This document shows, piece after piece, positions 39,295-42,280 of a stretch of 42,280 bases of DNA. Position 1 is the stretch's first letter. Each line of letters opens with the position of its first letter. Origin of the DNA: an uncultured Bacilli bacterium (GTDB taxonomy: Bacteria; Bacillota_I; Bacilli_A; RF39; UBA660); assembly GCA_944358735.1 (NCBI GenBank), contig CALVRT010000087.1, positions 1 to 42,280 on the forward strand. The letters are read 5' to 3'. Both the position numbers and the translations under genes were made by a program. Under the pieces are notes generated by a model. It made no database searches and was not told the DNA's origin. It saw only the letters and a list, made by a program, of their open reading frames with translations.

Positions 39295-40364
39295 ATAAAA
39301 TAAATATAAGTTTAATTATTACTGTAATTATTATTTCTTTATTTGGGCTTTTAATGATTTATTCTTCTTCTTATATCTGGGCTGAATATAAATTTGATGA
39401 CCCTTTTAAATATGTTAAAAATCAAGGTTTGTTTTTAATAATTGGGATTATTCTAATGCTTTTAGTTAGTAAAATTCCTTTTGAAAATTATTATAAACAT
39501 GCAAATATTATATTTATCATTTGTTTCATTCTACTTGTTTTAGTTTTATTTTTTGGTACTGAAAGAAATGGTAGTAAAAGCTGGTTTGGCATAGGTTCTT
39601 TTGGCATCCAGCCCAGTGAATTTATGAAACTGGCAATGATTATTTTTACAAGTAAATATTTATATAAAAATAGAAAAGAAATAGGTAATATCAAAAAAGG
39701 GGTTATTCCCATACTAGGTCTTACTTTAATTATTTTTGGACTTATTATGCTGCAACCAGACTTTGGAACGGGCGTTATCCTCGTCATGGGCGTAATTGGT
39801 TTATTATTTGTTGGTGGGGTTAATTTAAAATTTTTCTTAAAAATTGGTTTTCTTGGTATTGGTGGTATCATTGCTTTAATACTAGCTGCTCCTTACCGTC
39901 TAAAAAGAATTTTATCGTTCTTAAATCCCTGGGAAGACCCCCTTGGCAGTGGCTTTCAAATTATTCAGTCATTATATGCCATTGGTCCAGGTGGCTTATT
40001 TGGCTTTGGACTTGGTGGTTCAAGACAAAAACATTTTTATTTACCTGAACCCCAAACTGACTTTATTTTTTCTATTATTAGTGAAGAATTTGGCTTTTTA
40101 GGCGTTTTAATTGTTTCCGCTTTATTTATTACAATTATTTATTTAGGTATTAAAATTGCTTTAAAATCAAATAATTTATTTGGTAAATATTTAGCTTTTG
40201 GAATTGTTTTTTCCCTAGGCTTTCAAGCTTTACTTAACTTAATGGTTGTCGTTGGTTTAATTCCCGTAACTGGCGTTACCCTACCTTTCCTTTCTTACGG
40301 TGGTTCAAGCCTTTTAATTACTTTAGTCTCCATTGGTATTGTTTTAAATGTCAATCGGCGATAA
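39291..40364 (+). CDS. spoVE: SEDS glycosyltransferase, FtsW/SpoVE
   Basis: SEDS-family peptidoglycan polymerase that works with a class B PBP. 357 residues, ten membrane helices: ISLFGLLMIYSSSY, GIQPSEFMKLAMIIF, MLQPDFGTGVILV, NPWEDPLGSGFQIIQSLYAI, GGLFGFGLGGSRQKHFYLPE, TDFIFSIISEEFGFLG, and PVTGVTLPFLSYGGSSLL. Pairing with spoVD suggests SpoVE; since no second SEDS gene is near, it may serve as FtsW too. Start at ATG 39291 with ATGA overlap and GGGGTG upstream; GTG 39285 is rejected. Its last 50 bp recur in degenerate form at 41150-41199. Confidence 0.92.
   Translation: MNKINISLIITVIIISLFGLLMIYSSSYIWAEYKFDDPFKYVKNQGLFLIIGIILMLLVSKIPFENYYKHANIIFIICFILLVLVLFFGTERNGSKSWFGIGSFGIQPSEFMKLAMIIFTSKYLYKNRKEIGNIKKGVIPILGLTLIIFGLIMLQPDFGTGVILVMGVIGLLFVGGVNLKFFLKIGFLGIGGIIALILAAPYRLKRILSFLNPWEDPLGSGFQIIQSLYAIGPGGLFGFGLGGSRQKHFYLPEPQTDFIFSIISEEFGFLGVLIVSALFITIIYLGIKIALKSNNLFGKYLAFGIVFSLGFQALLNLMVVVGLIPVTGVTLPFLSYGGSSLLITLVSIGIVLNVNRR
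40304..40356 (+). repeat. ftsW/spoVE 3' end, parent copy of a degenerate direct repeat
   Basis: Positions 40304-40338 match 41150-41184 at 30 of 35 bases, all five differences being transitions; after a 3-base gap 40347-40356 matches 41190-41199 at 9 of 10. Confidence 0.75.
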
Positions 40365-40400
40365 TTTATATTTTCAACATACGCAAAGATTATTGTAAAA

Positions 40401-40431
40401 CAATATATGTACATAACAAAGCAATATATTG
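40401..40431 (+). promoter_or_regulatory. palindromic operators of the toxin-antitoxin promoter
   Basis: Two perfect 10-bp palindromes, TATGTACATA (40406-40415) and CAATATATTG (40422-40431). The second overlaps the -35, and CAATATAT also occurs at 40401-40408. They are likely autorepressor sites for the DinJ-like antitoxin. Confidence 0.5.
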
Positions 40432-40457
40432 ACAAAATAATAACAAAGTTTTATAAT
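40429..40457 (+). promoter_or_regulatory. consensus sigma-A promoter of the toxin-antitoxin operon
   Basis: TTGACA (40429-40434), 17-bp spacer, TATAAT (40452-40457): perfect consensus. Confidence 0.85.
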
Positions 40458-40480
40458 TGAAATGGAAATGAGGGATAAAT

Positions 40481-40756
40481 ATGGAATCTTTAAATTTAAA
40501 TGTTCGCGTTGATGCGAATGACAAAAAAAGATTTGAACAATTTTGTAGCAATGTTGGGATGAACGTTTCTACAGCTATTAATATGTTTATAAAAGCCGTA
40601 TTGAGAGAACAAAAATTACCATTTGAAATACGTGCCAATAATTTTGACGAAACAGTATATGAAAAACTAAAATCCGCTGAAGAAGAAATGGAAAACAACC
40701 CTAAAAGATATTCTAAAGAAGATATTTTAGAAAGTATAAATAATATTATAGATTAA
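40481..40756 (+). CDS. RelB/DinJ-family antitoxin
   Basis: A 91-residue ribbon-helix-helix protein: LNLNVRVDANDKKRFEQFCS, VGMNVSTAINMFIKAVLREQ, KLPFEI, the DinJ signature, and a C-terminal toxin-binding tail. It should bind the operators and neutralise the toxin 2 nt downstream. Confidence 0.9.
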   Translation: MESLNLNVRVDANDKKRFEQFCSNVGMNVSTAINMFIKAVLREQKLPFEIRANNFDETVYEKLKSAEEEMENNPKRYSKEDILESINNIID

Positions 40757-40758
40757 TT

Positions 40759-41070
40759 ATGTATAAAATAGAATTTTTACCAATAGCAAAAAAAGATATT
40801 GATAATATTATTTATTATATTGTTCATAATCTTAAAAATATTACTGCTGCCAAAAAACATAGAAACTTATTTATGAGTAGTATTAATAATATTTCAGAAT
40901 TTCCTTATGGTAGTCCTATTTACAAACCAGGTGATATTTTAAAAAAAGAATACAGAAGTTATAAAGTTAAAAATTTTCTTATATTTTATACTATCAATGA
41001 AAGAGAAAAGTTAATTACTATTGTTAGAGTTTTATACCAAAAGATGGATATTGAAAATATTTTAAATTAG
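40759..41070 (+). CDS. RelE/ParE-family toxin
   Basis: A 103-residue toxin of the RelE/ParE superfamily: MYKIEFLPIAKKDIDNIIYY, REYRSYKVKNFLIFYTI-type core strands and ITIVRVLYQKMDIENIL at the end. Family members cleave mRNA at the ribosome (RelE) or poison gyrase (ParE). The FLIFYTI and VLYQKMD blocks resemble ParE/YoeB-like members more than YafQ; activity not decidable. No ribosome binding site, so translation is coupled to the antitoxin. Confidence 0.88.
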   Translation: MYKIEFLPIAKKDIDNIIYYIVHNLKNITAAKKHRNLFMSSINNISEFPYGSPIYKPGDILKKEYRSYKVKNFLIFYTINEREKLITIVRVLYQKMDIENILN

Positions 41071-41091
41071 AGCTTATGCCCTAGTTTTTTT
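41064..41091 (+). terminator. terminator of the toxin-antitoxin operon
   Basis: A 10-bp stem with one mismatch and one G-U pair (41064-41073 with 41078-41087), TTAT loop, in a T-run. Confidence 0.6.
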
Positions 41092-41149
41092 ATCTTTATA
41101 AATGAACTTAATAAATTTAAATACTAATTTATTAAATAATTTCCTTTAA

Positions 41150-41199
41150 TTTAAGTCTTTTAATTACTTTAATTTTCATTGGTAAAATTAATGGCAATC
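41150..41199 (+). pseudogene. degenerate second copy of the ftsW/spoVE 3' end
   Basis: Reads SLLITLIFIG in frame, against SLLITLVSIG at the end of FtsW/SpoVE, then KINGNQ against IVLNVNR. Upstream, TTTCCTTT (near 41140) also matches the codons for LPF. Only the gene tail remains. The rest of the 258-base gap up to dedA holds a weak terminator and the dedA promoter. Confidence 0.7.
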
Positions 41200-41247
41200 A
41201 AAAAGTTAGGAAAATATAATTGATTGGTTACTTGAAAGTAAATAATA

Positions 41248-41274
41248 GAGAGCTGTAAAAGTTCTCATTTTTTT
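41248..41274 (+). terminator. weak terminator upstream of dedA
   Basis: GAGAGC/GTTCTC stem (41248-41253 with 41261-41266, one G-U pair), 7-nt loop, then ATTTTTTTT. It may be the old terminator of the decayed ftsW copy. Confidence 0.5.
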
Positions 41275-41294
41275 ACAAAATATTAATAAAAATA

Positions 41295-41303
41295 TGATAT
41301 AAT
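41295..41303 (+). promoter_or_regulatory. extended -10 promoter of dedA
   Basis: TGATATAAT (41295-41303). A TTTACA at 41272-41277 is 20 bp away. The ATG at 41302 lies in the -10, so the start is 41329. Confidence 0.55.
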
Positions 41304-41328
41304 GGAAAAGTATTTGGAGGTTGAAGTA

Positions 41329-41985
41329 ATGGATATAATTGATTTTATTTTACATTGTAATGAATATATTGGACAGTTTATTAATGATTATGGTAATTTT
41401 ATATATGCGATTTTATTTTTAATTATCTTTTGTGAAACAGGGCTTGTATTTTTACCTTTTTTACCAGGTGATTCACTAATATTTGCCGCCGGTACTTTTG
41501 CTGCTATTGGGGAAATGAACTTTTTCTTGTTACTTATTTTAATTATATTGGCAGCTATTTTAGGAGACACCGTTAACTATGAAATTGGTAAACATTTTGG
41601 AAGAAAAATAATTAATAATAAAAAATTTACCATTATTAAAAAAGAAAATTTAGAAAAAGCTGAAGCATTAGTCGCTAAATATGGCGGAGCAGCTGTATTT
41701 ATTGCAAGATTTATGCCAATCATTAGAACCATTGTTCCTTTTGTTGTTGGTATGGGTAAACTTCACTATCCAAAGTTCATTAAATTTAATGCTTTAGGTG
41801 GTATTATATGGGTTACTTTATTTTTAACAATTGGTTATTTATTTGGTAATATTCCTTTTGTAAAAGAGCATTTTTCTATTATTGTTTTAGCTATTATTTT
41901 CTTATCTGTATTACCAATTGTTATAGCATTTATAAAAAGCAAATTAAATAAAAGCACGGCCAACCCGAGAAAAACGACAAATTAG
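41329..41985 (+). CDS. DedA-family membrane protein
   Basis: A 218-residue protein with about five or six membrane helices: FLIIFCETGLVFLPFLPGDS, LAAILGDTVNYEIGKHFGRK, AALVAKYGG-type linker, and VFIARFMPIIRTIVPFVVGM with the membrane-embedded Glu/Asp/Arg residues of the family. Some DedA proteins flip undecaprenyl phosphate across the membrane (UptA); others move phosphatidylethanolamine. GGAGG 8 nt before the ATG. The context near cell-wall genes fits UptA-like recycling, but that is inference. Confidence 0.93.
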   Translation: MDIIDFILHCNEYIGQFINDYGNFIYAILFLIIFCETGLVFLPFLPGDSLIFAAGTFAAIGEMNFFLLLILIILAAILGDTVNYEIGKHFGRKIINNKKFTIIKKENLEKAEALVAKYGGAAVFIARFMPIIRTIVPFVVGMGKLHYPKFIKFNALGGIIWVTLFLTIGYLFGNIPFVKEHFSIIVLAIIFLSVLPIVIAFIKSKLNKSTANPRKTTN

Positions 41986-42002
41986 GTTAGCCGTGTTTTT
42001 TT
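41955..42002. terminator. bidirectional terminator after dedA
   Basis: CACGGCCAACC/GGTTAGCCGTG 11-bp stem with one mismatch (41955-41965 with 41985-41995), T-run on plus, T-rich on minus. GC-rich for this genome. It contains the dedA stop and abuts the stop of the convergent gene. Confidence 0.75.
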
Positions 42003-42280
42003 ATACATAATTTTCTATTTTTTCTAAAAAGTTATAATTATAACTTTCATTTAATTTTATATTAATTATATTTATTCTATTATTTATAGATAAAATTTTA
42101 ATAAAGTTTTTATAATTATTATTTTTATACTTTTTTCTTATTATTTCTTTATTATAAATCAAATAATTTATTTTAAAATATTTTAATTTATTAATTACTT
42201 TATTTAATGACCTTAATGGAAAACCTACTTTAATACTATTAGCTATTTTAACTTTTTTATAATTAAACATTTCTTCTAAT
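42001..42280 (-). CDS. C-terminal part of a protein entering from the right edge (MutS domain I-like?)
   Basis: The frame is open from the window edge (reading LEEMFNYKKVKIANSIKVGF) to the stop at 42001, so it is probably a partial gene and the ATG at 42270 is internal. The VGFPLRSLNKVINKLKYFKI segment followed by NYLIYNKEIIRKKY resembles the end of MutS domain I (G-[FV]-P-x-x-[SA]-L-x-K-...-L-...-Y-x-V-x-x-x-[EQ]), as found in small stand-alone MutS-N-like proteins. Very Asn/Ile/Lys-rich. Family call is uncertain. Confidence 0.45.
   Translation of the reverse strand, partial: LEEMFNYKKVKIANSIKVGFPLRSLNKVINKLKYFKINYLIYNKEIIRKKYKNNNYKNFIKILSINNRINIINIKLNESYNYNFLEKIENYV

Noticed and set aside
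1-42280. Alternative genetic code (TGA = Trp), because of the mollicute-like AT content
   Set aside because: Tryptophan is TGG throughout and TGA ends several complete genes (rsmE, rlmB, trmD, mraY).
1-42280. CRISPR arrays, tRNA or rRNA genes
   Set aside because: No regularly spaced repeats other than the collagen codons, no cloverleaf-like sequences and no rRNA motifs were seen by eye on either strand.

Overview
The window is about 42 kb of AT-rich DNA from a low-GC, endospore-forming Bacillota. The gene set points to class Bacilli in the broad sense, perhaps an uncultured gut lineage near Erysipelotrichia. The evidence is sigG, spoIIGA-sigE, a sigH-type gene, the outer-coat gene cotE, a SpoVD-type PBP and a collagen-like, exosporium-type protein, combined with Bacilli synteny (mrnC-rlmB-sigH, rimM-trmD-rplS, rpsP-khpA). 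TGA is used as a stop and tryptophan is TGG, so this is the standard bacterial code, not mollicute code 4. I found no rRNA, tRNA or CRISPR array.

Layout. 1-135: 5' end of a TnpB-family gene running off the left edge. 236-4914 (minus): an operon of a HipA-like kinase, a diverged ApbE-like protein, rsmE and a membrane-anchored acidic protein, preceded by a second HipA-like kinase. 4984-10164 (minus): sigG, a YlmC/YmxH protein and a LafB-like glycosyltransferase, then upstream a yitT / PAP2 / flavin reductase-rubredoxin / unknown operon. 10276-12933: a membrane-anchored arylsulfate sulfotransferase (minus) and a collagen-like spore-surface protein (plus). 12967-17207 (minus): spoIIGA-sigE, proS and a secreted protein facing a small XRE regulator. 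17550-22776: two unknown membrane proteins, khpA-rpsP, divergent miaB, a membrane protein and cotE. 22897-26507: a CoA-transferase, an acyltransferase-3 protein and a double-PepSY protein.

26533-29430 (minus) is rbgA-mrnC-rlmB-sigH, in which mrnC carries an N-terminal nucleotidyltransferase-like domain. 29445-32902 is an accessory island inserted between rbgA and lepB/rplS: intact BRO-family and RhuM genes plus decayed DUF1016-nuclease and dinD genes, the kind of cargo seen around type I restriction loci, although no hsd gene is left. 33066-36285 (minus) is lepB, rplS with a leader RNA, a small unknown gene, trmD, rimM and a pilin-like protein. 36385-40364 (plus) is spoVD-mraY-spoVE/ftsW. It is followed by a DinJ/RelE-type toxin-antitoxin pair, a degenerate second copy of the ftsW 3' end, a dedA gene and the C-terminal end of a gene entering from the right edge.

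The sporulation genes cover several stages: sigH (entry), spoIIGA-sigE (mother cell), sigG (forespore), spoVD/spoVE (cortex), cotE (coat) and the collagen-like protein (surface). cotE and the collagen-like gene share an AC-N16-CATAnnnTA (sigma-K-like) promoter, and the sigG ribosome binding site is buried in a strong leader hairpin. Best candidates for something new: the nucleotidyltransferase-MrnC fusion, the antitoxin-less tandem HipA-like kinases, the ftsW-tail duplication flanking the toxin-antitoxin module, and the XRE/palindrome/secreted-protein pair.
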